Position numbers and translations under genes: made by a program | Assembly (NCBI GenBank): GCA_910578755.1 | Contig: CAJTSZ010000066.1 | Location: forward strand, 1-6,586 | Length of the DNA stretch: 6,586 bases | Direction: 5' to 3' | Source of the DNA: an uncultured Oscillospiraceae bacterium | GTDB taxonomy: Bacteria; Bacillota; Clostridia; Oscillospirales; Ruminococcaceae | The notes under the pieces: model-generated | Database searches by the model: none | Seen by the model: only the letters and a program-made list of their open reading frames with translations | Told to the model about the DNA's origin: nothing | In this document: piece by piece, positions 1 to 5,314 of the stretch | Position numbering within the stretch: the first letter of the stretch is position 1 | How the letters are laid out: every line of letters begins with the position of its first letter

Positions 1-23
1 CCGGGCCTTCCCGGGGATTTTTT
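1..23 (+). terminator. Rho-independent terminator of a gene left of the window
   Basis: A GC-rich hairpin (CCGGG, loop CCTT, CCCGG) is followed by GGA and six T. The window edge may cut the outermost base pairs. It would end transcription of an unseen plus-strand gene and insulate the tRNA promoter that follows. Called from hairpin plus U tract only. Confidence 0.55.
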
Positions 24-82
24 CTGTATAAAGGGCTTTGTGCCCAGCGCCCCAAAGGGGAATAAAGGAAACTGCCCTTTGG

Positions 83-135
83 ATTCAAAAAAATTTGAAA
101 AAAGGGTTGACAGGACGTAGCGGTAATGCTATACT
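83..135 (+). promoter_or_regulatory. Promoter of tRNA-Leu with UP-element-like A/T tract
   Basis: A perfect -35 box TTGACA (107-112) is separated by 17 bases from a -10 box TATACT (130-135), which puts the transcript start near 142, seven bases before the mature tRNA. Bases 83-103 are almost pure A/T (A runs with TTTG) and sit at about -59 to -38, where an RNA polymerase alpha-subunit UP element would lie. A strong, probably growth-rate-responsive stable-RNA promoter is inferred from this arrangement. Confidence 0.85.
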
Positions 136-148
136 AATTAAGCAACAT

Positions 149-233
149 GCGGGTATGGTGGAATTGGCAGACACGTATGATTCAGGTTCATATGCCCACA
201 AGCATGCAGGTTCAAGTCCTGTTACCCGCACCA
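149..233 (+). tRNA. tRNA-Leu, anticodon CAG
   Basis: All cloverleaf parts can be read. The acceptor stem GCGGGTA (149-155) pairs perfectly with TACCCGC (223-229), followed by discriminator A and an encoded CCA (231-233). The anticodon stem TATGA/TCATA (176-180/188-192) encloses a 7-base loop with anticodon CAG at 183-185, decoding the leucine codon CUG. A long variable arm with a TGC/GCA stem marks a class II tRNA, as expected for leucine. The T arm is GCAGG, TTCAAGT, CCTGT. Length is 85 bases including CCA. It is transcribed alone between its own promoter and terminator. Confidence 0.97.
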
Positions 234-242
234 AGCGATTGT

Positions 243-288
243 AACCCGAACTTATTTCCAATCGGCGATAGGTTCGGGGTTATTTTTT
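243..288 (+). terminator. Rho-independent terminator of tRNA-Leu
   Basis: AACCCGAAC (243-251) pairs with GTTCGGGGTT (272-281) with one bulged G across a 20-base loop, followed by six T (283-288). It starts ten bases after the tRNA CCA end. Its U tract also forms the left arm of the first hairpin of the repeat that begins at 284. Confidence 0.8.
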
Positions 289-448
289 ATTGTTCCACAA
301 TAAAAAGATGATTTTCGCAAGTTTTGCAGGCGGAGCCAAAAAACTTGTAAGGGGCGCTTACAAAGCTTTTATTTTGCACAAGGGCTTTGCGCCCCGTTAT
401 GCACAAAAAAATAGTTTCGTTTCACTCAACTATTTTTTATTTGCCAAA
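284..448. repeat. Interspersed structured repeat, copy A
   Basis: Shares three blocks in the same order and orientation with copy B at 5856-6075. Block 1 is a leading AT-rich hairpin (TTTTTATTGT/ACAATAAAAA, 284-293/297-306, 3-base loop). Block 2 is a core at 317-370, of which the first 47 bases match copy B exactly before a one-base indel. Block 3 is a tail hairpin (AAAAAATAGTT/AACTATTTTTT, 406-416/428-438, 11-base loop), then GCCAAA. The core can fold two ways: 318-325 with 340-347, or 345-351 with 357-363; these share bases. No convincing protein is encoded. It may be a small non-autonomous mobile element, a processed-RNA repeat or a REP-like family; the boundaries are approximate. Confidence 0.8.
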
Positions 449-469
449 GATGCAAAACCACCTGTTTCT

Positions 470-514
470 AAAAAAGTGCAGGCGCAGCCGTTTTCACGGT
501 GCGCCTGCATTTTG
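470..514 (-). terminator. Bidirectional Rho-independent terminator ending the nitrilase-like/GDPD operon
   Basis: A strong 10-bp stem (TGCAGGCGCA 477-486 with TGCGCCTGCA 500-509), extended inside by CCG/CGG, is flanked by an A tract at 470-475 and TTTTGTATTTTT on the other side. Read on the minus strand it lies about 90 bases beyond the GDPD stop codon and is followed by TTTTTT. Read on the plus strand it could also stop any transcript crossing repeat copy A. Confidence 0.85.
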
Positions 515-600
515 TATTTTTATTCTGTTTTGGCCTTCTGTTGTTCCCTTTCTACCCCCGTTGCCATAAGTAATATGGAAGAAGGAAACGCAAGATGGTA

Positions 601-1434
601 CTACCCGCTAAAGGGTTCTGTAATATGGGCGGGTGGGAAAAAACCCTCAAATATAACGGCGTCATAGCAGGCGGCGTTTTTTACATAGTTTTCTTTTGTT
701 ACGGTCCAGGCAACGGTGAACGCGCCCAAGGCCCGGCACAGCTTTAAGGCGCAGCTATCCCGGTAGCGCTGGTCGTAGGCGATAAAATGGGGCCGGGAGA
801 GGAAATTATACATTAAGTGGCTTAAAGCATAGGAGTTGGCCTGGGCGGCGAGCCCGCCGCCTTTTCCCATTTTTGTGGCAAGCTGCCCCCGCATTATTTG
901 CGGCGCGTTCCGCCGGAACCAGTCCACAATCAGCGGGTTAAAGGACTCAATACAGCAAGGCCCGTCGTACTTGCGCAGCAGGTCGTAGGTTTTCAGGCAC
1001 AAAGGGGCAATATCCGCAGTAGACTTTAATTCTACAATTAAGGGGACGCGGCCGTCCACCAAAGCAAGCACATCTTTAAAAAGAGGGATGGTTTGGTCTG
1101 TACTGCCCAAGGTAAGGCTGGCCAGTTCCCGGTAAGTGCAGCTGTTTACCTGTTTTTCCACCCCGCACATACGCAGCAGGCTGTCGTCGTGGAACACAAC
1201 CACTTTCCCGTCGGCTGTTAGCTGAACATCCAGTTCAATGCCGTAATTGTTGTCCACAGCAAAGGCAAAGGCCTCCAGGGAGTTTTCACAAATAGTTCGG
1301 TTGTTAAACAGCCCCCGGTGGGCAAAGCTGCGCCCTATAAACTGAGGGGCTAAGGGGTGTGGTTTGCAGCTGGGGGCCATGCTGGCGGCCAAAGCGGCCC
1401 CGGCGCCGAAAGCGGCTAAGGATAAAAATTTCAT
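601..1434 (-). CDS. Glycerophosphodiester phosphodiesterase family protein, N-terminally membrane-anchored
   Basis: Predicted to hydrolyse glycerophosphodiesters to glycerol-3-phosphate and the free alcohol. The 277-residue product shows the GDPD TIM-barrel signature in order: HRG (39-41), ENS (50-52), metal-ligand motif ELD (67-69), HD (82-83), VELK with Glu135 and Lys137, then the late AWTV (242-245) and IFEGF (261-265) motifs. All key residues are present, so activity is expected. Residues 1-22 (MKFLSLAAFG onwards) are hydrophobic with Lys2, giving a membrane anchor or signal peptide; the Cys23 context (APSC) is not a good lipobox. The start at 1434 is chosen because AAGGAGG lies nine bases upstream; an in-frame ATG at 1503 has no ribosome site. 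It is last in the operon, 78 bases after the preceding stop, with no clear promoter in the gap. The natural substrate is unknown. Confidence 0.9.
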   Translation of the reverse strand: MKFLSLAAFGAGAALAASMAPSCKPHPLAPQFIGRSFAHRGLFNNRTICENSLEAFAFAVDNNYGIELDVQLTADGKVVVFHDDSLLRMCGVEKQVNSCTYRELASLTLGSTDQTIPLFKDVLALVDGRVPLIVELKSTADIAPLCLKTYDLLRKYDGPCCIESFNPLIVDWFRRNAPQIMRGQLATKMGKGGGLAAQANSYALSHLMYNFLSRPHFIAYDQRYRDSCALKLCRALGAFTVAWTVTKENYVKNAACYDAVIFEGFFPPAHITEPFSG

Positions 1435-1512
1435 TAAGATTTGCCTCCTTACTTGTATTATGGCTGCGGAAAAGATAAGTTTTTTTGCTGTTGTTTTTGG
1501 CAAAATAACTGT

Positions 1513-2607
1513 TTACGGTTCTTCCTCCTCCGGGGCAGGGGGAGGGGGGACGGCCTGGGTTTTCAGGCTGGCATAGGCCTGCTTTAGCTGCTGGTACAGG
1601 GCAGGGTTCACATCGGCCGTACGCAGGTTCATGGGGCGGTTAAGGCGTTCCAGGTTTACCCGGCTTATCAGCACGTTTTCCTCGGTTAGGGAAGGGGACT
1701 GGGCAAGCACGCCGGTACCGGTGCGGGAGGCTTCGTAGGGGCCGTAAATGCCGCTTTGCCCCCGAAAGGTAAAATGGTCAAAATCCCCCACCAGGGAGGA
1801 AACTGCGGCAAAGACTTGTTGTTCCTGGCAGCGCATAAAGGGGCCGCTTTGGTAAAAAGCAAGGCTATGGGTGTGGTGCAGCCCCCAAGGGCACAGCAAA
1901 ATCTGCGCGCCCTGGGCAGCGGCTACCTTGGCAGGTTCAAAGGTGCGGCTGTCCTTACCAGGTAAAACAGCCAAACGCCCCAAAGGGGTAGGGGCCACCT
2001 CCAAAGCTTGGCCAGGAACAAAGCCCAGCTGTTCTTCCAAAGGGGTTAGGTACAGCTTATCCTGCTCCAAAATACAGTCGCCGCTGGGGGCAAACAGAAA
2101 GCTGCGGTTGTACAGCCCCTCTTTTTGGGCAATTACGGCGGAGCCGGCCATTAAGTACACCTGGTAGTGGTGGGCCAACAGGGAAAAAACATTGTAGTAG
2201 CAGTCAAACAGCGGCGCCGCAAGGTATTCCTGGTAGTGGGCGACCAGGGCGCCGGCTGTTTGGGCGTCCCCGCTTAAAAGGGCATCGGCTAAATCCAGGC
2301 AGGCGTCATAGTGGGTCATGGAAATTAACAGGGGCAGCAGGCCGGTAAATTCCGGGAAGCAAATAAGCTGGGCCCCTTTTTGGGCGCCCTGCTGCACCAA
2401 GCTGTGGAGGTGCTCCAAATACTCCCGCAGGGAATGGTAGGGCTGCAAAGCCATTTGCAGGGTGGCAATTTTAATATTTTCCGGGGAAATATATTGGGGG
2501 GCCCCGGCAGAGGGGGCGCGGTTTGACTTAAACTGGGCTGCAATGGCGGCGGGGCTTATTTTGGCCTGAAGCAGCAAAGAGGCGGAGAGCAGCTTGAAAC
2601 GGTTCAT
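1513..2607 (-). CDS. Carbon-nitrogen hydrolase (nitrilase) fold protein lacking the catalytic cysteine
   Basis: A 364-residue protein with the nitrilase-superfamily domain at about 45-320. Nitrilases and amidases hydrolyse C-N bonds through a Glu-Lys-Cys triad. Glu86 (CFPEF) and Lys184 (EQDKLYL, followed by a Glu pair at 191-192) are present. At the nucleophile site, where active members read ICYDxRFPE, this protein reads LPGKDSRTFE, so Gly217 replaces the cysteine. The downstream AAAQGAQILLCP strand is typical of the family. An N-terminal extension (1-40) and a C-terminal tail PPPPAPEEEEP (354-364) exceed the usual domain. The ATG at 2607 is preceded by AAAGGAAGG. It follows the smaller nitrilase-like gene by 41 bases and precedes the GDPD, consistent with one operon. 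The fold assignment is secure. The loss of catalysis is inference; a non-catalytic subunit, or use of another residue, are both possible. Confidence 0.85.
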   Translation of the reverse strand: MNRFKLLSASLLLQAKISPAAIAAQFKSNRAPSAGAPQYISPENIKIATLQMALQPYHSLREYLEHLHSLVQQGAQKGAQLICFPEFTGLLPLLISMTHYDACLDLADALLSGDAQTAGALVAHYQEYLAAPLFDCYYNVFSLLAHHYQVYLMAGSAVIAQKEGLYNRSFLFAPSGDCILEQDKLYLTPLEEQLGFVPGQALEVAPTPLGRLAVLPGKDSRTFEPAKVAAAQGAQILLCPWGLHHTHSLAFYQSGPFMRCQEQQVFAAVSSLVGDFDHFTFRGQSGIYGPYEASRTGTGVLAQSPSLTEENVLISRVNLERLNRPMNLRTADVNPALYQQLKQAYASLKTQAVPPPPAPEEEEP

Positions 2608-2640
2608 AGGGGGTGGTTCCTTCCTTTAGGGGGGTAACTT

Positions 2641-2660
2641 TGCCGGGGCTAACGCCGGCA
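2641..2660 (-). other. Intercistronic hairpin over the stop codon of the first operon gene
   Basis: TGCCGG (2641-2646) and CCGGCA (2655-2660) form a perfect 6-bp stem with an 8-base loop that contains the TAG stop region of the upstream nitrilase-like gene. No U tract follows on the minus strand, so it is not a standard terminator. It could stabilise or partly separate expression of the two nitrilase-like cistrons. Confidence 0.4.
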
Positions 2661-3356
2661 CAGGGCGGAAAGGTTTTTTTCTATAAAGGGCAGGTTCAGC
2701 TGGCGGCGCGGCGGCGTCCCAAATTCGGCGTGGCGCAGCTTGTTAAAAAACAGCTTGCAGAACAGGGAATGGGTGTGGGCCGGCGGCACCAGGTAGCCGG
2801 TTTGGTCGGGTGTAATTTCCCAGGGGGCAGCTACGGCAGAAAAACAGTTGCAGCAGCCCACCACATAAACGCCGTTGCTTTGGGCGGCGTTCCAAATCCC
2901 GGTGGTTACCATTTGACGGCTAAGCTCATAGGTGTTAATAAACTGGGAGGAGACCACCAAATCCGCCCCCAACAGGCGGGCAAGGCGCAAAACCTCGGGG
3001 TAATAAATGTCTACATCCACACAAAGGAAAATATTGCCGACAGGCGTAGGGAATACCTCCGCCTTGTGGTACTGTTTCAGCTTGTCCCGGTGGGAAAGGT
3101 TTAAGTGGGTTGCCCCCTGTACCCCCACAATAGAGCCGTCTGGCCCAAAGAGGCATAAATATAACACATCGTCTACAATAAAACGGCTGGGTACCAGGTA
3201 AACCTGGTGCTGGAGGGCATACTTGCGGCAGGCGTTTAAATAGTCGGCAGTATCCCACTGGGGAATATAGGTGCGATTATCAGAAAAAACAACTAAGTCG
3301 GAAAACTGTTTGGGCCGGCCGAAAGGTTCCGTAATACATACAATAGTCCGCGCCAA
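2649..3356 (-). CDS. Short nitrilase-fold protein with all three catalytic positions replaced
   Basis: A 235-residue protein recognised by TPVGNIFLCVDVDIYYPE (104-121) and the following LARLLGADLVV, the strand-loop-strand around the nitrilase nucleophile. By alignment to the family pattern, the cysteine position is Asp114 (Cys112 lies two residues before), the lysine position in KTHL is Ala82 (ATHL), and the usual PE general base is Ser25-Asp26. The N-terminus is about 20 residues shorter than usual, apparently lacking most of helix 1. It starts with TTG at 3356, six bases after an AGGGGGG ribosome site; no ATG fits. It is first in the operon, 41 bases before the second nitrilase-like gene. 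Nitrilase-fold proteins form dimers, so a heterodimer of the two is a reasonable inference. No enzymatic role can be assigned; a divergent active family cannot be excluded. Confidence 0.8.
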   Translation of the reverse strand: MARTIVCITEPFGRPKQFSDLVVFSDNRTYIPQWDTADYLNACRKYALQHQVYLVPSRFIVDDVLYLCLFGPDGSIVGVQGATHLNLSHRDKLKQYHKAEVFPTPVGNIFLCVDVDIYYPEVLRLARLLGADLVVSSQFINTYELSRQMVTTGIWNAAQSNGVYVVGCCNCFSAVAAPWEITPDQTGYLVPPAHTHSLFCKLFFNKLRHAEFGTPPRRQLNLPFIEKNLSALCRR

Positions 3357-3388
3357 AAAAAGCCCCCCTAAAACAAAATAATATTTTG

Positions 3389-3397
3389 GTTATACCA
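3389..3397 (-). promoter_or_regulatory. Possible extended -10 promoter of the nitrilase-like/GDPD operon
   Basis: On the minus strand TGGTATAAC matches an extended -10 (TGN followed by TATAAT-like). It would start transcription near 3382, leaving a leader of about 25 bases before the TTG start at 3356. No good -35 box lies upstream. TATAAT and TATACT also occur further upstream within the inverted repeat at 3454-3498 and are alternative -10 boxes. Confidence 0.4.
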
Positions 3398-3453
3398 TAA
3401 ATTTGCAGAGCCGCCTTTCCCTGCCCCATAAGGGGTAAGCAAAAGGGCTGCTT

Positions 3454-3498
3454 AAAATATAGTATAATAACTGATTTGCGGTTATTATACTATATTTT
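3454..3498. repeat. Perfect 18-bp inverted repeat upstream of the nitrilase-like operon
   Basis: Arms 3454-3471 and 3481-3498 (AAAATATAGTATAATAAC and its exact complement) flank the 9-base loop TGATTTGCG, and a run of seven T (3495-3501) ends the right arm on the plus strand. Each arm contains a TATAAT-like box. It lies about 100 bases upstream of the first operon gene, so it may be an operator or a cruciform over a promoter. Alternatively it is a terminator for antisense transcripts, or a trace of a mobile element. Confidence 0.75.
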
Positions 3499-3665
3499 TT
3501 TGCAGAAAGAAATAGGGAGGGAAAAAGGGGAGCGTTCAAACGATGGGAAGGAAGTAAAAGGCAAACTTGTGAAACCTTTTTGGGGCGGCAGCCAATGCCT
3601 CCAAAAGGAACATGGCCTGGGGTGTGGGGCGGCAGTGAGCAAAGAGCTATACTGTTAAACCTGCG
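3499..3665. other. Gene-free stretch with a hairpin and a repeated GGGGCGGC motif
   Basis: No convincing coding sequence is seen between the LysR stop and the nitrilase-like operon (3357-3701 overall). A 60-codon open frame starting with TTG at 3476 has no ribosome site and no recognisable content. CCTTTTTGG (3575-3583) pairs with CCAAAAGG (3601-3608) with one bulge, enclosing a GGCA/TGCC inner stem. GGGGCGGC occurs at 3582, 3626 and 3685, the first two as the 11-base TGGGGCGGCAG. The stretch may be a structured leader or regulatory DNA; its function is unknown. Confidence 0.35.
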
Positions 3666-3703
3666 AAAGGGGCTTTCCCAGGGCGGGGCGGCGCTGCCCC
3701 TTT
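3666..3703 (-). terminator. Weak hairpin at the end of the LysR gene
   Basis: AAAGGGGC (3666-3673) and GCCCCTTT (3696-3703) pair perfectly over a 22-base loop, and an inner GGGGC/GCCCC hairpin is an alternative. The structure overlaps the TAA stop of the LysR gene. On the minus strand only three T end the stem, so termination would be inefficient and read-through toward the nitrilase-like operon is possible. Confidence 0.3.
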
Positions 3704-4598
3704 AAAAAGTTTTGGGTGTTGGAGTATGTTTTTTGCATAAAGCAATAAATTCCTGGGTTGCTTTGGTTAAAAATTTATGTTTATCCCACACAACATAATT
3801 TTGACGGCACAGGTCTGCCCCAACTACTGGGCAGGTACACACAGTGCCAAGAAGGATGTCCCGTTTTACCAAAGGTTCCGGCAAAAGGGAAATGCCCATC
3901 CCATAGCTTACCGCCTGCACAATAGCCTGGGTGCTGGCGCTTTCCCAATGGGGGTTTAAAGGCGGCAGGCCCTCCACAGCAAAAAGCTGTTCTACAAAAA
4001 TGCGTACGGAGCTGTTTTTCTCCCGCAAAAGCAGAGGGTATGCCAGCAAGTCCAGCAGGGTAACATCCTTTTTCTTTAGAAGAGGGTGGTAGGGCGGGGT
4101 GATTAAAACAAGGCGGTCGCCGCCAAAGGCTTCCCCATGGAGGTGGGAGTCGTCAACGCCGCCCTCTATTAGGGCAATGTCCAGTTGGTTGTTCAGCAGC
4201 ATTTTCTGCAATGTTCTACGGTTGGAAACGGTTACCTGCACCTGAATTTGGGGAATTTGCTTTTGAAAAATAAAAATAAGCTCCGGCAGCAAATAGCTGC
4301 CCAAGGCAATGGTGCTGCCAATGCGCAGCAGGCCAAAGGTGTCCAGGTTGCGCATTTCCTTTTCCATAGATTCAAAGGTATCAATAAGGTGGAGGGCCTG
4401 GGCGTACAGCCGGCGGCCGCTTTCTGTTACATAAAGGCGGCGGTTCAGCCGTTCAAACAAACACACGCCATAGTAGTTTTCTATCTCCTTAATTACCCTG
4501 GTGACTGCTGGCTGGGTTAGGTGCAGCTGTTCCGCGGCAAGGGTCATGTTTTGGGTTTTGTATACGGTTAAAAATACTTTCATGTGGCGCAGAGTCAA
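3702..4598 (-). CDS. LysR-family transcriptional regulator, CysL-like
   Basis: A 298-residue protein of standard LysR length. The N-terminal winged helix-turn-helix is clear at about 3-62 (NMTLAAEQLHLTQPAVTRVI, then LFERLNRRLYVTESG). A linker helix and a two-lobed effector-binding domain follow (LRIGSTIALGSYLLP 91-105, QLDIALIEG 138-146, LLREKNSSVR 190-199, VSYGMGISLLPE 230-241). The LREKNSS segment is like the ligand-contact loop of CysL-type members, which often sense small anions or sulfur metabolites. The start is TTG at 4598, six bases after AAAGGAGGG; the first ATG, five codons later, is too far from that site. It is divergent from the chrA pair across 131 bases with overlapping promoters, so control of that pair and autoregulation are the likely roles. 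The ligand is unknown. Confidence 0.95.
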   Translation of the reverse strand: MTLRHMKVFLTVYKTQNMTLAAEQLHLTQPAVTRVIKEIENYYGVCLFERLNRRLYVTESGRRLYAQALHLIDTFESMEKEMRNLDTFGLLRIGSTIALGSYLLPELIFIFQKQIPQIQVQVTVSNRRTLQKMLLNNQLDIALIEGGVDDSHLHGEAFGGDRLVLITPPYHPLLKKKDVTLLDLLAYPLLLREKNSSVRIFVEQLFAVEGLPPLNPHWESASTQAIVQAVSYGMGISLLPEPLVKRDILLGTVCTCPVVGADLCRQNYVVWDKHKFLTKATQEFIALCKKHTPTPKTF

Positions 4599-4643
4599 GG
4601 GAAGCCCTCCTTTCTATATCAAAAAGGTTATCATTACAATAAT

Positions 4644-4672
4644 ATTATAGCATTTTACTTATTGTGGAACAA
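4644..4672 (-). promoter_or_regulatory. Promoter of the LysR-family gene
   Basis: On the minus strand, TTGTTC (4672-4667) and a perfect TATAAT (4649-4644) are spaced by 17 bases, about 46 bases before the TTG start. The -35 box lies inside the spacer of the divergent chrA promoter, so both polymerases cannot bind at once. Confidence 0.6.
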
Positions 4673-4682
4673 GGAATATAAT
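4654..4682 (+). promoter_or_regulatory. chrA: Promoter of the chrA pair
   Basis: TTTACT (4654-4659), a 17-base spacer and a perfect TATAAT (4677-4682) predict a start near 4689. A small GGGG/CCCC hairpin (4683-4694) would lie near the 5' end of the transcript. It interlocks with the opposing LysR promoter. Confidence 0.65.
4662..4672. promoter_or_regulatory. Candidate LysR operator dyad TTGTGGAACAA
   Basis: TTGT and ACAA form an inverted repeat over three bases in the overlap of the two divergent promoters, a usual place for a LysR-type binding site. The same dyad, reverse complemented, is the centre of the leading hairpin of repeat copy A (290-300), so it may instead be a chance or repeat-derived match. 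Confidence 0.35.
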
Positions 4683-4729
4683 GGGGGCAGCCCCAATGTA
4701 GTATTTTGCAAACAAAAGGAGCAAGCGCC

Positions 4730-5314
4730 ATGAACCAGAACCACCCCGTCCCGGAGGGGAAAAGGCTGTCCACGCTGTTTTTTAGTATGCTGTACATCAG
4801 CGCTTTTACCTTTGGCGGCGGCTTTGTTATTGTTACTTTTATGAAGCGTAAATTTGTAGACCAGCTCCACTGGCTTACTGAGGAAGAAATGCTGGATTTA
4901 ACCGCCCTGGCCCAATCGTCCCCTGGGGCCATTGCGGTAAACGCCGCTATTTTGGTAGGCTGGCGGGCGGCCGGGTTTGCCGGCATGGCGGCAGCCGTAG
5001 CGGGCACTGTTTTGCCGCCTGTGGCTATTTTGTCGGTTATTTCCCTGTTTTACGCTGCTTTTGCCAGCAATATTTATGTTGCCCTGGTGCTGCGGGGGAT
5101 GCAGGCCGGGGTTGCCGCCGTTATTTTAGATGTTGTATGGAGCTTGGGAAAGGGCGTGGCGAAACAAAAATCCACCCTGGACCTGTTTATTATGGCTGCT
5201 GCCTTTGCTGCTACCTTTCTTTTTCATGTAAATGTAATTTACATTATTTTGGCCGCGGCCCTTGCCGGAGTGCTCCGCGCTATGTATCAAAAAAGAAAGG
5301 GGGAGCAAGTATGA
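4730..5314 (+). CDS. chrA: Short-chain ChrA-family (chromate ion transporter) membrane protein, first subunit
   Basis: A 194-residue hydrophobic protein about half the length of full ChrA, carrying the single-domain signature: FTFGGGFV (26-33), then SSPGAIAVNAAILVG (63-77), then several hydrophobic segments (about 82-110, 114-135, 152-185) and a basic C-terminus. ChrA proteins move chromate, and probably sulfate-like anions, across the inner membrane. In short-chain systems two such halves are encoded side by side and are thought to assemble in opposite orientation. ATG at 4730 is chosen because AAAGGAG lies eight bases upstream. Its TGA overlaps the ATG of the next gene (ATGA), implying translational coupling and equal dosage. 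In a gut anaerobe the natural substrate may not be chromate; this is uncertain. Confidence 0.9.
   Translation: MNQNHPVPEGKRLSTLFFSMLYISAFTFGGGFVIVTFMKRKFVDQLHWLTEEEMLDLTALAQSSPGAIAVNAAILVGWRAAGFAGMAAAVAGTVLPPVAILSVISLFYAAFASNIYVALVLRGMQAGVAAVILDVVWSLGKGVAKQKSTLDLFIMAAAFAATFLFHVNVIYIILAAALAGVLRAMYQKRKGEQV

Noticed and set aside
31..56. Similarity between AAGGGCTTTG near the left edge and the variable part of repeat copy A (379-388)
   Set aside because: Only about ten bases match, and no core or tail hairpin lies nearby, so it is not counted as a third copy.
38..244. Open frame of 68 codons across the tRNA region
   Set aside because: It overlaps the tRNA-Leu gene and its promoter, has no good ribosome site, and its end is translated tRNA sequence.
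149..306. Integration (att) site at the tRNA 3' end
   Set aside because: No duplicated tRNA 3' end and no integrase gene are present in the window; the adjacent repeat does not contain tRNA sequence.
284..438. CRISPR array or tandem repeat
   Set aside because: The repeated blocks are hairpins of one element present once here and once 5.6 kb away, not regularly spaced units.
290..667. Open frame of 125 codons across repeat copy A and the terminator
   Set aside because: It runs through the repeat hairpins, a strong terminator and the end of the GDPD gene, with no family resemblance.
3476..3658. Possible 60-residue protein in the LysR-operon gap
   Set aside because: It would start inside the loop of the 18-bp inverted repeat with TTG, lacks a ribosome site, and its composition shows no recognisable domain.
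4645..5007. Antisense frames over the first chrA gene and similar long frames opposite 1513-2607, 5311-5877 and 6223-6459
   Set aside because: These are opposite-strand shadows of genes with clear protein families; none has a better start or domain.
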